Of a stretch of 64,000 bases of DNA, positions 26,483 through 35,596 are shown in pieces (within the stretch, counting starts at the first letter, position 1; each line of letters starts with the position of its first letter). The position numbers and the translations under genes were made by a program. This DNA comes from CAYVUB01 sp964454675 (GTDB lineage: Bacteria > Bacteroidota > Bacteroidia > Flavobacteriales > Flavobacteriaceae), in NCBI GenBank assembly GCA_964454675.1, contig CAYVUB010000010.1, positions 16,805 through 80,804 of the forward strand, read 5' to 3'. Under the pieces are notes generated by a model. The model was not told the DNA's origin, did no database searches, and saw only the letters and a program-made list of their open reading frames with translations.

Positions 26483-28894
26483 ATGTCAACAAAACCGCAA
26501 TCCGCCAGCGATATTTCTTTTGAACAATTTCAAACCGAAGTGCTCAATGATTATAAAACAGCTGTTATAAGCAGAGAATGCAGTTTGTTAGGCAGACGCG
26601 AAGTTTTAACAGGTAAAGCGAAGTTCGGAATCTTTGGAGATGGTAAGGAAATACCGCAATTAGCTTGGGCAAAAGCGTTTAAAAACGGGGATTTCCGTTC
26701 GGGATATTACCGTGATCAAACCTTTATGATGGCGATTGGGCAACTAACTATCCAGCAGTTTTTTGCAGGTTTATACGGGCATCCCGATATTGCTCACGAC
26801 CCGATGTCTGCCGGACGGCAAATGGGCGGTCATTTTGGCACTCACAGCTTAGACGAAAACGGAAATTGGAACAATTTGCTGGAACAAAAAAATTCCAGTG
26901 CCGATATATCACCTACGGCGGGACAAATGCCGAGATTGCTCGGTTTGGCACAGGCATCAAAAATATACAGGCACGTTAACGGCATAAACACAACCAACTT
27001 TTCTGATAAAGGAAATGAAATTGCGTGGGGAACCATTGGTAATGCCAGTACAAGCGAAGGCTTGTTTTTTGAAACCATTAATGCTGCAGGCGTTTTGCAA
27101 GTACCAATGGTTATCAGCGTTTGGGATGATGAATACGGTATTTCCGTTCACGCCAAACACCAGACAACAAAAGAAAATATTTCTGAAATTCTTAAAGGAT
27201 TTCAGCGTGATGATAACAATAACGGCTACGAAATCCTTAAAGTAAACGGCTGGGATTATGCCGCATTGGTAGAAACCTACCAAAAAGCATCACATATTGC
27301 AAGAGAAGAACACGTACCGGTGTTGATTCATGTGGTTGAGCTGACACAGCCGCAAGGACATTCAACTTCAGGTTCGCACGAGCGTTATAAAGATAAAAAC
27401 CGTTTGGACTGGGAAGCAGACTACGACTGTCTTGTAAAAATGCGTGAATGGCTGCTAAGCAACAATATTGCCACAGAAGACGCCCTTGAAACCATAGAAA
27501 AAGAAGCTAAAAAAGCTGTAAACGAAGGTAAACGGGCTGCATGGAATGCATACATACAACCTTTACAAACCGAACAACAACAAGCTGTTCAATTGCTTAA
27601 TAACTTGGCAGAATCAAGCAGTAATAAAGTGTTTATCAACAAACTCGTCAATAATCTTTCGGACATCAAAGAACCTATACGCAAAGATATTGTAACTGCC
27701 TGCCGTAAAGCATTTCGGTATGTGGTAACAGAAACATCTGCCGAAAAATCGGCACTTCAAAACTGGCTCAACGATTATATAAAAACCGTACAGCCAAAGT
27801 ACAGTTCGCATTTGTACAGCGAGTCGGCACAATCGGCATTAAATATTAAAGCTGTTGTGCCAACGTACGATAGCAATGCCGAAGAAGTTGACGGCAGATT
27901 GGTGATAAGAGATAATTTTGATGCTATTTTCGGTAAATATCCCGAAGTATTGATTTTTGGTGAAGATGCCGGAATGATTGGCGATGTTAACCAAGGACTG
28001 GAAGGCATGCAGGAAAAATACGGCGACTTACGTGTGTCTGACGTAGGCATTAGAGAAGCGACCATTTTAGGACAAGGGATTGGTATGGCTATGCGTGGTT
28101 TACGCCCTATTGCAGAAATACAATATTTAGACTATATTTTATATGCTTTACAAATTATGAGTGACGATTTGGCGTCTTTACAATACCGTACCAAAGGCCG
28201 TCAAAAAGCACCATTGATTATCCGTACACGCGGACACCGATTGGAAGGTATTTGGCATTCCGGGTCGCCTATGGGCGGCGTATTGCATTTAATACGAGGC
28301 ATTCACGTACTGGTGCCAAGAAATATGACCGTAGCGGCAGGATTTTATAATACGCTATTAGAAAGTGACGATCCTGCATTGATTGTTGAATGTTTAAACG
28401 GCTACCGACTTAAAGAAAAACTGCCGAATAATTTAGGTGAATTCAAAACCCCTGTTGGTGTGGTCGAAACACTCAAAGAAGGTAATAATATTACTTTGGT
28501 ATCTTACGGTTCTACATTACGATTGGTTGAGCAGGCTGCCAAAGAACTTGCAGAAGTAGGTATCGATGCAGAAGTCATAGATATTCAATCTCTTTTACCT
28601 TTTGATATTCATCACGATATTGCAAAAAGTATCGCAAAAACCAACAGATTGCTGATTGTTGATGAAGATGTTTCCGGCGGTGCATCGGCATATATCTTGA
28701 ATGAAGTCATCAACACACAAAACGGGTATCAATATCTGGACAGCCAGCCAAAAACACTCACTGCGCAATCACACCGTCCTGCTTACGGCACCGATGGCGA
28801 TTATTTTTCAAAGCCATCTGTTGAGGATATTTTTGAAACAGTTTATGCTATGATGCATGAGGTAAATCCTGAAGATTATCCGAAATTACGATAA
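26483..28894 (+). CDS. Fused E1 alpha/beta 2-oxoacid dehydrogenase (branched-chain type)
   Basis: An 803-aa thiamine-diphosphate enzyme with both E1 subunits in one chain. Residues ~1-380 are E1-alpha (GGHFGTHSLDE near 120, TPP region IGNASTSEGLFF near 184, the phosphorylation-loop-like HERYKDKNRLDWE). Residues ~465-803 are E1-beta (FGEDAGMIGDVNQG, GIREATILGQGIGMAMRG, and the C-terminal EDVSGGASAYI). The E1 component decarboxylates branched-chain 2-oxoacids and passes the acyl group to E2. The fused form is normal in Bacteroidota. ATG at 26483 (MSTKPQ) preferred over the ATG 9 bp upstream. Confidence 0.85.
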   Translation: MSTKPQSASDISFEQFQTEVLNDYKTAVISRECSLLGRREVLTGKAKFGIFGDGKEIPQLAWAKAFKNGDFRSGYYRDQTFMMAIGQLTIQQFFAGLYGHPDIAHDPMSAGRQMGGHFGTHSLDENGNWNNLLEQKNSSADISPTAGQMPRLLGLAQASKIYRHVNGINTTNFSDKGNEIAWGTIGNASTSEGLFFETINAAGVLQVPMVISVWDDEYGISVHAKHQTTKENISEILKGFQRDDNNNGYEILKVNGWDYAALVETYQKASHIAREEHVPVLIHVVELTQPQGHSTSGSHERYKDKNRLDWEADYDCLVKMREWLLSNNIATEDALETIEKEAKKAVNEGKRAAWNAYIQPLQTEQQQAVQLLNNLAESSSNKVFINKLVNNLSDIKEPIRKDIVTACRKAFRYVVTETSAEKSALQNWLNDYIKTVQPKYSSHLYSESAQSALNIKAVVPTYDSNAEEVDGRLVIRDNFDAIFGKYPEVLIFGEDAGMIGDVNQGLEGMQEKYGDLRVSDVGIREATILGQGIGMAMRGLRPIAEIQYLDYILYALQIMSDDLASLQYRTKGRQKAPLIIRTRGHRLEGIWHSGSPMGGVLHLIRGIHVLVPRNMTVAAGFYNTLLESDDPALIVECLNGYRLKEKLPNNLGEFKTPVGVVETLKEGNNITLVSYGSTLRLVEQAAKELAEVGIDAEVIDIQSLLPFDIHHDIAKSIAKTNRLLIVDEDVSGGASAYILNEVINTQNGYQYLDSQPKTLTAQSHRPAYGTDGDYFSKPSVEDIFETVYAMMHEVNPEDYPKLR

Positions 28895-28921
28895 AGAGAG
28901 CAAAAATATATAGTATCAAAA

Positions 28922-28951
28922 AAACCTTTCAATCCACTTGAAAGGTTTTTT
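28922..28951 (+). terminator. Intrinsic terminator after the E1 gene
   Basis: AAACCTTTCAA (28922-28932), loop TCCAC, TTGAAAGGTTT (28938-28948), followed by TTT. Confidence 0.8.
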
Positions 28952-28980
28952 AATTATATTTATATCGTAATAAAAAATCA

Positions 28981-30585
28981 ATGCTTTCAAAAAACGACAA
29001 AGAACAGCTAAGAGCTACCATATTTAAACATCTTGATGGTATTGCTACGGCAAGCACCACTTTTGCACTTCACAAAAAAGGAGTATTAGAATTTCTTCTT
29101 ATTCAGAAAAAAGCAAGTTTAGAAACACTTAGCCAACAATTTAACGCCAATGAAGGTTATTTGAATGTGGCATTACGGATATTATGTGCGCAAGGCTGGT
29201 TGACACAACATATTGACAATGCCAATGATAACATTAGTTTTGAAATCAACAACCAAAGTAAAGAAGCCTTTAATCTGGCGTATCTATATGAAGATTCGGT
29301 TAAATTATTGTCCTATTCCGTAAAGTTTCCGGAAGAACGGATAGGTCCTGATGCCTTTAGCGCTTTGGAAAAGATTTTCAGAAAATATGAAACCTCTTAC
29401 GGATTGACCGATTTGGAAAATCATCCTGTTTCCCAACAGATTTTAAAACATATTGAAGGCGTTATTGTTGCGCCCCTTATTGTGCTTTTAGGAATGAATG
29501 GCTTTTTTCATAAATATTTTATGGAAGCTTCGTTCAGAGCGCAGGAATATCATAAAGACCCGGAAAGTTTCAAAAAAATACTCGACTTTTTTGCCCACCT
29601 AGGCTGGTTTACCACCAAAAAAGACACCTATCAATTTACAGATGCCGGCTTGTTTTTTGCCAAACGTGCCAGCGCTTATGGCGTAACGGTTTCTTATTTA
29701 CCAACATTTGTACAACTTGATGAACTTATTTTTGGAAATCCAACGGTTTTACAAACAGACTCTGCCGACGATGCCGAAAAACATGTGCACAGAGAAATGA
29801 ATGTTTGGGGCAGCGGTGGTGCGCATGCTACCTATTTTAATGTGGTGGATGACATTATCATCAAACTTTTTAACCAACCTATTGAGGAACAACCCAAAGG
29901 CATTCTCGATATGGGTTGTGGCAATGGTGCTTTTTTACAGCATATTTTTGATGTCATTGACCATCAAACTTTAAGAGGAAAAATACTGGATGAATACCCA
30001 TTACTTTTGGTGGGTGCCGATTTTAACCAAGCGGCTTTAAAAGTGACCAGAGCCAACCTCATCAAAGCCGATATTTGGGCAAAGGTTATTTGGGGCGATA
30101 TTGGCAGACCCGATTTGCTGGCGCAAGATTTAAAAGATGATTACAATATTGATTTAAAAGATTTGCTCAACGTACGCACCTTTTTAGACCATAACCGTAT
30201 TTGGGAAGCTCCACAACACACTACCAACCGTGTGAGCCAATCAACCGGTGCGTATGCATATCAAGGAAAACGCATCGGCAATAATCTGGTGGAAAATTCA
30301 TTGTTAGAACATCTACAGAAGTGGAAATCTTATGTAGAACGTTTTGGTTTGTTGATTATAGAATTGCATACCATCAACCCAAAGATAACAGCCGCAAATA
30401 TTGGAAAAACCGCTGCGACAGCTTATGATGCTACTCACGGTTATTCCGATCAGTATATTTTGGAAGCAGACGTATTTAATAACATTGCTACTGAAGCCGG
30501 TTTATTGCCAGACCCAACATATTTTACGACTTTTCCAAATGCTGAAATGGCAACTGTAAGTATTAATTTATTAAAAGGGACCTAA
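28981..30585 (+). CDS. Large class I SAM-dependent methyltransferase, PKS C-methyltransferase-like
   Basis: A 534-aa protein. The N-terminal half has two winged-helix/dimerisation-like blocks (ASLETLSQQFNANEGYLNVALRIL near 38 with key EGYLNVAL; GWFTTKKDTYQFTDAG near 210). The SAM fold follows: motif I ILDMGCGNGAFL near 309 and motif II LLLVGADFNQAALKVTR near 342. A winged-helix front end plus this methyltransferase type recalls O-methyltransferases and the C-methyltransferase domains of polyketide synthases. No PKS or NRPS gene is nearby, so the acceptor is unknown. Followed by DoxX. Confidence 0.7.
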   Translation: MLSKNDKEQLRATIFKHLDGIATASTTFALHKKGVLEFLLIQKKASLETLSQQFNANEGYLNVALRILCAQGWLTQHIDNANDNISFEINNQSKEAFNLAYLYEDSVKLLSYSVKFPEERIGPDAFSALEKIFRKYETSYGLTDLENHPVSQQILKHIEGVIVAPLIVLLGMNGFFHKYFMEASFRAQEYHKDPESFKKILDFFAHLGWFTTKKDTYQFTDAGLFFAKRASAYGVTVSYLPTFVQLDELIFGNPTVLQTDSADDAEKHVHREMNVWGSGGAHATYFNVVDDIIIKLFNQPIEEQPKGILDMGCGNGAFLQHIFDVIDHQTLRGKILDEYPLLLVGADFNQAALKVTRANLIKADIWAKVIWGDIGRPDLLAQDLKDDYNIDLKDLLNVRTFLDHNRIWEAPQHTTNRVSQSTGAYAYQGKRIGNNLVENSLLEHLQKWKSYVERFGLLIIELHTINPKITAANIGKTAATAYDATHGYSDQYILEADVFNNIATEAGLLPDPTYFTTFPNAEMATVSINLLKGT

Positions 30586-30608
30586 TTATTAACTATAAAT
30601 TTTAACAA

Positions 30609-30989
30609 ATGAAAACAAATTTTAATGATTTAGCTTTATTAGTATTGCGCCTTGGTTTTGGAGGCTTGATGTTAACTCATGGTATTCCAAAAATCAACAT
30701 GTTATCGGCAAGCCCTATTAAATTTGCAAACCCAATAGGTATTGGAGATACAGCTACTTTAATCTTAACCTTAATTGGTGAAGTGCTTGCTCCTATTTTA
30801 ATCATCATTGGGTTTAAAACCAAATGGGCAGCCATTCCTGCCGTAATTACCATGTTTGTAGCAGCATTTGTCGTTCATGCAAGCGACCCGTTGAGCGGCA
30901 AAGAAATGGCATTACTTTATTTCATCGCATTTGTGACTATTTTCTTAGCAGGTGCCGGAAAATATTCTGTAGATGGGATGAAAAAATAA
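30609..30989 (+). CDS. DoxX-family membrane protein
   Basis: A 126-aa protein with four membrane helices and the DoxX opening LVLRLGFGGLMLTHGIPKI. Later landmarks are GEVLAPILIIIGFKTKWAA and ALLYFIAFVTIFLAGAGKYS. DoxX proteins are associated with quinone or redox functions in membranes; the specific role here is unknown. 23 bp after the methyltransferase gene, so probably co-transcribed. Confidence 0.85.
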   Translation: MKTNFNDLALLVLRLGFGGLMLTHGIPKINMLSASPIKFANPIGIGDTATLILTLIGEVLAPILIIIGFKTKWAAIPAVITMFVAAFVVHASDPLSGKEMALLYFIAFVTIFLAGAGKYSVDGMKK

Positions 30990-31017
30990 ACCTGCTAAAA
31001 TTTAATGAAGAAAAAGA

Positions 31018-31035
31018 TTCCCGCTTTCACGGGAA
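31018..31035 (+). repeat. Hairpin directly abutting a start codon
   Basis: TTCCCG (31018-31023), loop CTTTCA, CGGGAA (31030-31035), ending exactly at the ATG of 31036. No T-run follows, so it is not a standard terminator on this strand. It could hide the ribosome site or end the DoxX transcript. Confidence 0.5.
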
Positions 31036-31512
31036 ATGAATATGAAAGCAGTATCTGTTATTACTATAAAAAAAGAACTACAGCACAGCTCTACCGATGA
31101 TTTGGTAGCGCTGTGTTTACGTTTATCAAAATTCAAAAAAGAAAATAAGGAACTGCTTACCTATCTCCTCTTTGAAGCCCATGACGAAATTGGTTACATA
31201 GAATCGGTTAAAAGCGAATTGGAGACGCTTTTTGATACTATCAATACCGACAGTTACCACTATATTAAAAAAAGTGTCCGCAAGATTTTGAGAACTCTTA
31301 AAAAATATGCACGCTATTCCACAAAAAAAGAAACCGAAGTAGAATTACTGCTCTACTTTTGTCATAAACTGAAAGATTTTGAGCCTTCTATCAAAGACAA
31401 TGTCACTTTGACAAACATCTATCAACGTCAAATAGTGAGCATCAAAAAGATTGTCAGCACACTTCACGAAGATTTACAGTACGATTATGATTTAGCTTTG
31501 GAAGAATTATAA
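31036..31512 (+). CDS. Uncharacterised helical protein
   Basis: A 158-aa soluble protein, almost all helical and rich in Lys, Leu and Glu (LVALCLRLSKFKKENKELL, YHYIKKSVRKILRTLKKYARYS). I do not recognise a named family; similar small cytoplasmic proteins are common in flavobacterial genomes. A second in-frame ATG at 31042 could be the start. A hairpin ends exactly at the first ATG. It converges on the cupin gene with 8 bp between stops. Confidence 0.6.
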   Translation: MNMKAVSVITIKKELQHSSTDDLVALCLRLSKFKKENKELLTYLLFEAHDEIGYIESVKSELETLFDTINTDSYHYIKKSVRKILRTLKKYARYSTKKETEVELLLYFCHKLKDFEPSIKDNVTLTNIYQRQIVSIKKIVSTLHEDLQYDYDLALEEL

Positions 31513-31520
31513 AAACACTA

Positions 31521-31886
31521 TTATTTAGGTTCATAAATCAAAAAAACGGCCGTACTATCGCCTACATTCAAAACTTCATGAACGCTTAATTCTGCTTTTG
31601 AAAAAGTAGATCCCGTTTTAACATCCACAATCCGCGTACCCTTTTCATCGGTAATCTGAAATTTGCTTCCTGCTACGGTATATCCAAAGTGTGGTACGTG
31701 ATAATGTTTTTCGTGACCCACATTGGGCGGAAATGTGCATTTCAAAACACGCATGGCAGTATCTTCGTGGATAATTTCACTTACGGGATGACCATTCCAA
31801 CCTGCTTGGTGTGCATCGGGTAAATCGGGCGTGTTTTTACAACTAAATGTGAGTATTAAACACAGAAGGATTCCTTTTTTTATCAT
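31521..31886 (-). CDS. Cupin-domain lipoprotein
   Basis: A 121-aa protein with a lipoprotein signal (MIKKGILLCLILTFSCKN, Cys16 as the lipidated residue). The cupin motif 1 residues appear in VGHEKHYHVPHFGYTV (two or three His, then Gly) and motif 2 in ELSVHEVLNVGDS, so a metal-binding site is likely intact. Small periplasmic cupins may be enzymes or binders; the ligand is unknown. Confidence 0.75.
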   Translation of the reverse strand: MIKKGILLCLILTFSCKNTPDLPDAHQAGWNGHPVSEIIHEDTAMRVLKCTFPPNVGHEKHYHVPHFGYTVAGSKFQITDEKGTRIVDVKTGSTFSKAELSVHEVLNVGDSTAVFLIYEPK

Positions 31887-31961
31887 ATTTAATCTTACTA
31901 AGTCGTTAAATTATTGGTTTTAGTCTAAAAGGAATTTGACTTTTAAGTTTTTCTTTTGGTT

Positions 31962-31978
31962 CCTCCCTTTTAGGGAGG
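31962..31978. repeat. CCTCCC/GGGAGG hairpin, possible dispersed palindrome
   Basis: CCTCCC (31962-31967), loop TTTTA, GGGAGG (31973-31978) lie between the cupin start and the holA stop. It lacks a T-run after the stem on the minus strand. Short G-rich palindromes of this kind occur as dispersed repeats in many flavobacteria; a genome count would tell. Confidence 0.45.
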
Positions 31979-31993
31979 TTAGGCAGGACTTTT

Positions 31994-32998
31994 TTAAGTC
32001 ATTATACGTACCAGCATTTCTTTAAGCAAATCGCTTTGCGGCAAAGCATTAGCGCCAACACCTTTACTTTTCACATCAAACTCACGTAAGGTAGCAACTA
32101 TACCACTCACATGTTTCATTGGATAATTTTTTGCTGCAAGTATATATTCATTCACAAAAAACGGGTTGATTTTTAATGTCTCAGAGATATTGCGGGGCGA
32201 TTTGTCATTCAAACCGTGAAATTGCAATAATTGTGAAAAGAAATTAAACAGCAGTGACACGGTCATAATCATAGGGTTATCTTTTGGGTTTTCAGAAAAA
32301 TAGTTGATAATTTGATGCGCTTTGACCACATTGCGCTCGCCAATGGCTTTACGCAATTCAAAGTTGTTATAATCTTTACTGATACCTATATTTTCTTCAA
32401 TATGCTCGGGTGTTATTTGCGTGCCTTTTGGTAAAATAATCTGTAATTTTTCTAATTCATTATTAATTTTACTTAAGTCTGTACCTAAAAATTCCACGAG
32501 CATTTGTGCCGCTTTTGGCGAAATAGTATAATCTTTTGATGACAGCACCCGGCGTATCCACTCGCCTACCTGATTTTCATAAAGCTTTTTGCTTTCATAA
32601 ACCATTCCCATTTTTTGAATGGTTTTATAAAGCGTTTTGCGTTTATCAATGGTTTTATATTTGTAATTAAGTACCAAAATGGTTGAGGGTTGAGGCTGCC
32701 TGGCGTAGTCAACAAGTTTTTCGATAGTGCGCGACAGGTCTTGTGCTTCTTTCACAATAATTACCTGATACTCTGCCATCATCGGGTAGCGTTTGGCGTT
32801 GGCAACAATATCTTCAACCGCGACATCACGACCATACAACACCATTTGGTTAAAGCCGCGCTCTTCTTCCGTAAGAACATTAGCTTCAATAAATTCTGAT
32901 ATTTTATCAATATAATACGGCTCTTCGCCCATCAAAAAGTAGATGGGTTTGAGTTTTCTGTTTTTAATATCGCTTGTGAGTTGTTTAATCTCTTCCAA
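31994..32998 (-). CDS. holA: DNA polymerase III delta subunit
   Basis: A 334-aa clamp-loader subunit. KLKPIYFLMGEEPYYIDKISEFIE at the N-terminus (landmark FLMGEEPYYID) is the family opening, LVDYARQPQPSTILVLNYKYKTIDKR corresponds to the Walker-B-like region, and the C-terminal collar domain contains FELRKAIGERNVVKAHQII and LLKEMLVRIMT. Delta opens the beta clamp during loading in the cytoplasm. Length normal. It is transcribed divergently from the HsdR_N-like gene. Confidence 0.9.
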   Translation of the reverse strand: MEEIKQLTSDIKNRKLKPIYFLMGEEPYYIDKISEFIEANVLTEEERGFNQMVLYGRDVAVEDIVANAKRYPMMAEYQVIIVKEAQDLSRTIEKLVDYARQPQPSTILVLNYKYKTIDKRKTLYKTIQKMGMVYESKKLYENQVGEWIRRVLSSKDYTISPKAAQMLVEFLGTDLSKINNELEKLQIILPKGTQITPEHIEENIGISKDYNNFELRKAIGERNVVKAHQIINYFSENPKDNPMIMTVSLLFNFFSQLLQFHGLNDKSPRNISETLKINPFFVNEYILAAKNYPMKHVSGIVATLREFDVKSKGVGANALPQSDLLKEMLVRIMT

Positions 32999-33106
32999 AA
33001 TATAAATGATTTCAATCCCGAAACTTCAGGGTAAAATTCCAAAAAAACATTGGAATTTGATGCTTGTGATTTGTTGTTTTCTATGGAAAATTGTTAATTT
33101 CGATGC

Positions 33107-33559
33107 ATGCAAACGCTCAACTTTCCAAAGTTTACATTTCGATTCAAAAATAGCGAAAATAAAGCATCTATTTTTGATGTCATCCGTAAAAAGTTCATCA
33201 TTTTACAACCTGAAGAATGGGTACGCCAGCATTGTATTCACTATCTAATCGAAATAAAAAACTATCCTGTTTCGCTTATAAATGTTGAAAAAACACTAAC
33301 AATCAATGATTTAAAAAAACGCTATGATATTGTGGTGTTTGATACCAAAGGACAAATTCATTTAATTGTAGAATGTAAAGCACCCAATATTGCCATTAAT
33401 CAAGCGGCGTTTGACCAAATAGCACGTTATAATTTAGCATTAAAAGCCTCCTATTTGATGGTCACCAACGGATTAAATCATTATTATTGCCAAATGGATG
33501 CTGAAGCTGAGCGTTATCAGTTTTTAAAAGACATTCCCGATTATTTGGAATCAAGATAA
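33107..33559 (+). CDS. Stand-alone HsdR N-terminal (type I restriction) domain protein
   Basis: A 150-aa protein consisting only of the nuclease-fold domain found at the N-terminus of type I restriction HsdR: EEWVRQHCIHYLIEIKNYP near 36, then the PD-(D/E)xK core YDIVVFDTKGQIHLIVECKAP (Asp, then Glu-Cys-Lys) near 71-91, and QIARYNLALKASYLMVTNG. No helicase, methylase or specificity gene is adjacent, so it is not a restriction system as such. The -7-like TAATTTCG (33095-33102), with TTG 21 bp upstream, ends 4 nt before the ATG. This gene commonly sits beside holA in flavobacteria. Confidence 0.75.
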   Translation: MQTLNFPKFTFRFKNSENKASIFDVIRKKFIILQPEEWVRQHCIHYLIEIKNYPVSLINVEKTLTINDLKKRYDIVVFDTKGQIHLIVECKAPNIAINQAAFDQIARYNLALKASYLMVTNGLNHYYCQMDAEAERYQFLKDIPDYLESR

Positions 33560-33580
33560 AAGAGCCGGAAAACAAGACCA

Positions 33581-34567
33581 ATGAAAATTGCCATCGTCAT
33601 ACTCAACTGGAACGGAAAGCAACTGCTGGAGCAGTTTTTGCCTTCGGTTGTGGCATATTCGCAGGAAGCCGATGTTTATGTGGCCGATAATGCTTCAAGC
33701 GATGATTCGGTAAGTTTTGTGTCGCAAGCATTTCCAACGGTAAAAATCATTCAAAATAATGAAAACGGCGGCTATGCCAAAGGCTACAATGATGCATTGC
33801 AACACATAAACGCTGATGTGTTTTGCTTATTAAACAGTGATGTTGAAGTTACCGAAAATTGGTTGCTGCCTGTTATTTCAACATTTAAAAAAGAACCAAA
33901 TACTGCCATTATCCAACCTAAAATCTTAGATTACAACCGTAAAGATTATTTTGAATATGCCGGTGCCGCAGGCGGATTTATTGATAAACTTGGCTACCCG
34001 TATTGCCGCGGACGCATTTTTGACAGCATTGAAAAAGACAACAATCAATACACTGATGCTCCAATTTTTTGGGCTTCGGGTGCATGCCTGTTTATTAAAT
34101 CTTCGGTGTTTAAATCACTGAATGGTTTTGATGAAGCTTTTTTTGCCCACATGGAAGAAATTGATTTATGCTGGCGTGCGTTTAACTCAGGTTATGATAC
34201 AAAATTTGTCAATACTTCTGTTGTGTATCACGTTGGCGGCGCCACCTTATCCGGTTTAAACCCAAAGAAAACCTATCTAAATTTCAGAAACAGCTTGTTT
34301 ACTCTTACCAAAAACGCAAGCGGCAATCTGTTTTTTTTAATCTTTACCCGATTGGTACTGGATGGATTAGCTGCCTTAAAATTTTTATCACGACTACAAC
34401 TGGCACATATATTTGCTATTATAAAAGCGCATCTGTCTTATTATCAGTTCTTACCAAAATTATTAAACCAACGCAAACAATTATCACAATCAAAATCATA
34501 TTACCAAGAATCATCCATTGTTTGGGCATATTTTATTAAAAAGAAACGCCAATTTGATTGTTTATAA
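33581..34567 (+). CDS. Glycosyltransferase family 2
   Basis: A 328-aa GT-A enzyme. KIAIVILNWNGKQLLEQFLPSV is the GT2 start (landmark VILNWNG), VYVADNASSDDSV gives the nucleotide-binding region, VFCLLNSDVEVTENW the DxD-like metal site (near 85), and GFDEAFFAHMEEIDLCWRA the catalytic ED region near 180. The subgroup resembles rhamnosyltransferases such as WbbL/RfbF. A hydrophobic C-terminal segment (NLFFLIFTRLVLDGLAAL) suggests membrane association. Probable role: surface polysaccharide or O-antigen synthesis. Confidence 0.9.
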   Translation: MKIAIVILNWNGKQLLEQFLPSVVAYSQEADVYVADNASSDDSVSFVSQAFPTVKIIQNNENGGYAKGYNDALQHINADVFCLLNSDVEVTENWLLPVISTFKKEPNTAIIQPKILDYNRKDYFEYAGAAGGFIDKLGYPYCRGRIFDSIEKDNNQYTDAPIFWASGACLFIKSSVFKSLNGFDEAFFAHMEEIDLCWRAFNSGYDTKFVNTSVVYHVGGATLSGLNPKKTYLNFRNSLFTLTKNASGNLFFLIFTRLVLDGLAALKFLSRLQLAHIFAIIKAHLSYYQFLPKLLNQRKQLSQSKSYYQESSIVWAYFIKKKRQFDCL

Positions 34568-34616
34568 AAAGTGTTAAAATTTTTGTTAATCACTCTGCAA
34601 CCCATGGGATTTTGAC

Positions 34617-34624
34617 TAATTTTG
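34617..34624 (+). promoter_or_regulatory. -7 promoter box for the OmpA-like gene
   Basis: TAATTTTG is an exact TAnnTTTG match, leaving a leader of about 35 nt. No clear TTG at the usual distance. Confidence 0.45.
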
Positions 34625-34663
34625 GAGTGTTAAAACTTTAACCTCTTTAAATTTAAAACAATT

Positions 34664-35524
34664 ATGAAAAAAATAATGCTTTTAGGCGTGTTTAGTATGT
34701 TTATTTTAAGTTCTTGCGTTTCTAAAAAAGAATATGCTGCACTTGAAGCAAAACAAAAAGAAACACAGGATTTATTGAACACAGCAACTGTAAAATTGAA
34801 TAGTTGTCTTGCCGATGCTGCTGCTGCAAATGCAAGAGTACAAGGCTTACAGGAACAACTGGCAGATTTACGCAAAACAAACCAGGACTTGATTGACACC
34901 AAAGGAAACTTAACAACATTAACCCAAAAAGGTGCCGAAAATCTTGAAAAGTCATTAGAAAGCTTAAAAGAAAAAGATCTTAAAATTTCCCGTTTACAAG
35001 ATGCATTGACCAAAAAAGACAGTGTAACGCTTGCTATTGTGTCAAGTTTGAAACGTGAAGTAGGTATTAATGACCCTGACATTGAAATCAATGTGGAGAA
35101 AGGTGTGGTATTTATCTCTATTGCCGATAAATTATTATTCCAAAGCGGAAGCTACAACGTCACTACAAGAGCGAGAGAAGTACTTGCTAAAGTAGCAAAA
35201 GTAGTCAACAGCAAACCGGATTTTGAATGTATGGTTGAAGGTCATACTGATTCTGTACCATACAAAAGTGGTGTATTACTTGACAACTGGGATTTGAGTG
35301 TTAAACGTTCAACATCTATCATCAGAGTATTACAGGATTTGGGTGTAGCACCAAAACAGCTTATCGCTGCGGGACGTGCCGAGTATGTGCCGTTAGTATC
35401 AAACGATACTGCCGAAAACAGAGCTACAAACAGACGTACTCGTATTGTGGTACTTCCTAAAATTGACCAGTTCTACGAAATGGTTGAAAAAGAAATGAAA
35501 AACTTAGCCGCACAAGGCAATTAA
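34664..35524 (+). CDS. OmpA-family peptidoglycan-binding lipoprotein
   Basis: A 286-aa lipoprotein: signal peptide with lipobox FILSSCVS, a long coiled-coil region (about 25-125, many heptads such as ALEAKQKETQDLLN and LEKSLESLKEKDLKISRLQ), then an OmpA C-terminal domain (KLLFQSGSYNVTTRAREVLAKVAKVV; MVEGHTDSVPYKSG near 193; NRATNRRTRIVVLPK). The domain binds the diaminopimelate of peptidoglycan, so the protein probably tethers the outer membrane to the wall. Own promoter and terminator. Confidence 0.9.
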   Translation: MKKIMLLGVFSMFILSSCVSKKEYAALEAKQKETQDLLNTATVKLNSCLADAAAANARVQGLQEQLADLRKTNQDLIDTKGNLTTLTQKGAENLEKSLESLKEKDLKISRLQDALTKKDSVTLAIVSSLKREVGINDPDIEINVEKGVVFISIADKLLFQSGSYNVTTRAREVLAKVAKVVNSKPDFECMVEGHTDSVPYKSGVLLDNWDLSVKRSTSIIRVLQDLGVAPKQLIAAGRAEYVPLVSNDTAENRATNRRTRIVVLPKIDQFYEMVEKEMKNLAAQGN

Positions 35525-35545
35525 TTCTTTTGGTTTTAAAATATT

Positions 35546-35577
35546 AAAAGCTCAATCTTTTCGATTGAGCTTTTTTT
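35546..35577 (+). terminator. Intrinsic terminator after the OmpA-like gene
   Basis: AAAAGCTCAATC pairs with GATTGAGCTTTT around a TTTTC loop, ending in a T-run. Confidence 0.85.
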
Positions 35578-35596
35578 ATAGGGGTCATATCAAAGT

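Noticed and set aside
33107..33559. Type I restriction-modification system
   Set aside because: Only an HsdR N-terminal-like domain is present; no helicase, methylase or specificity subunit is nearby.
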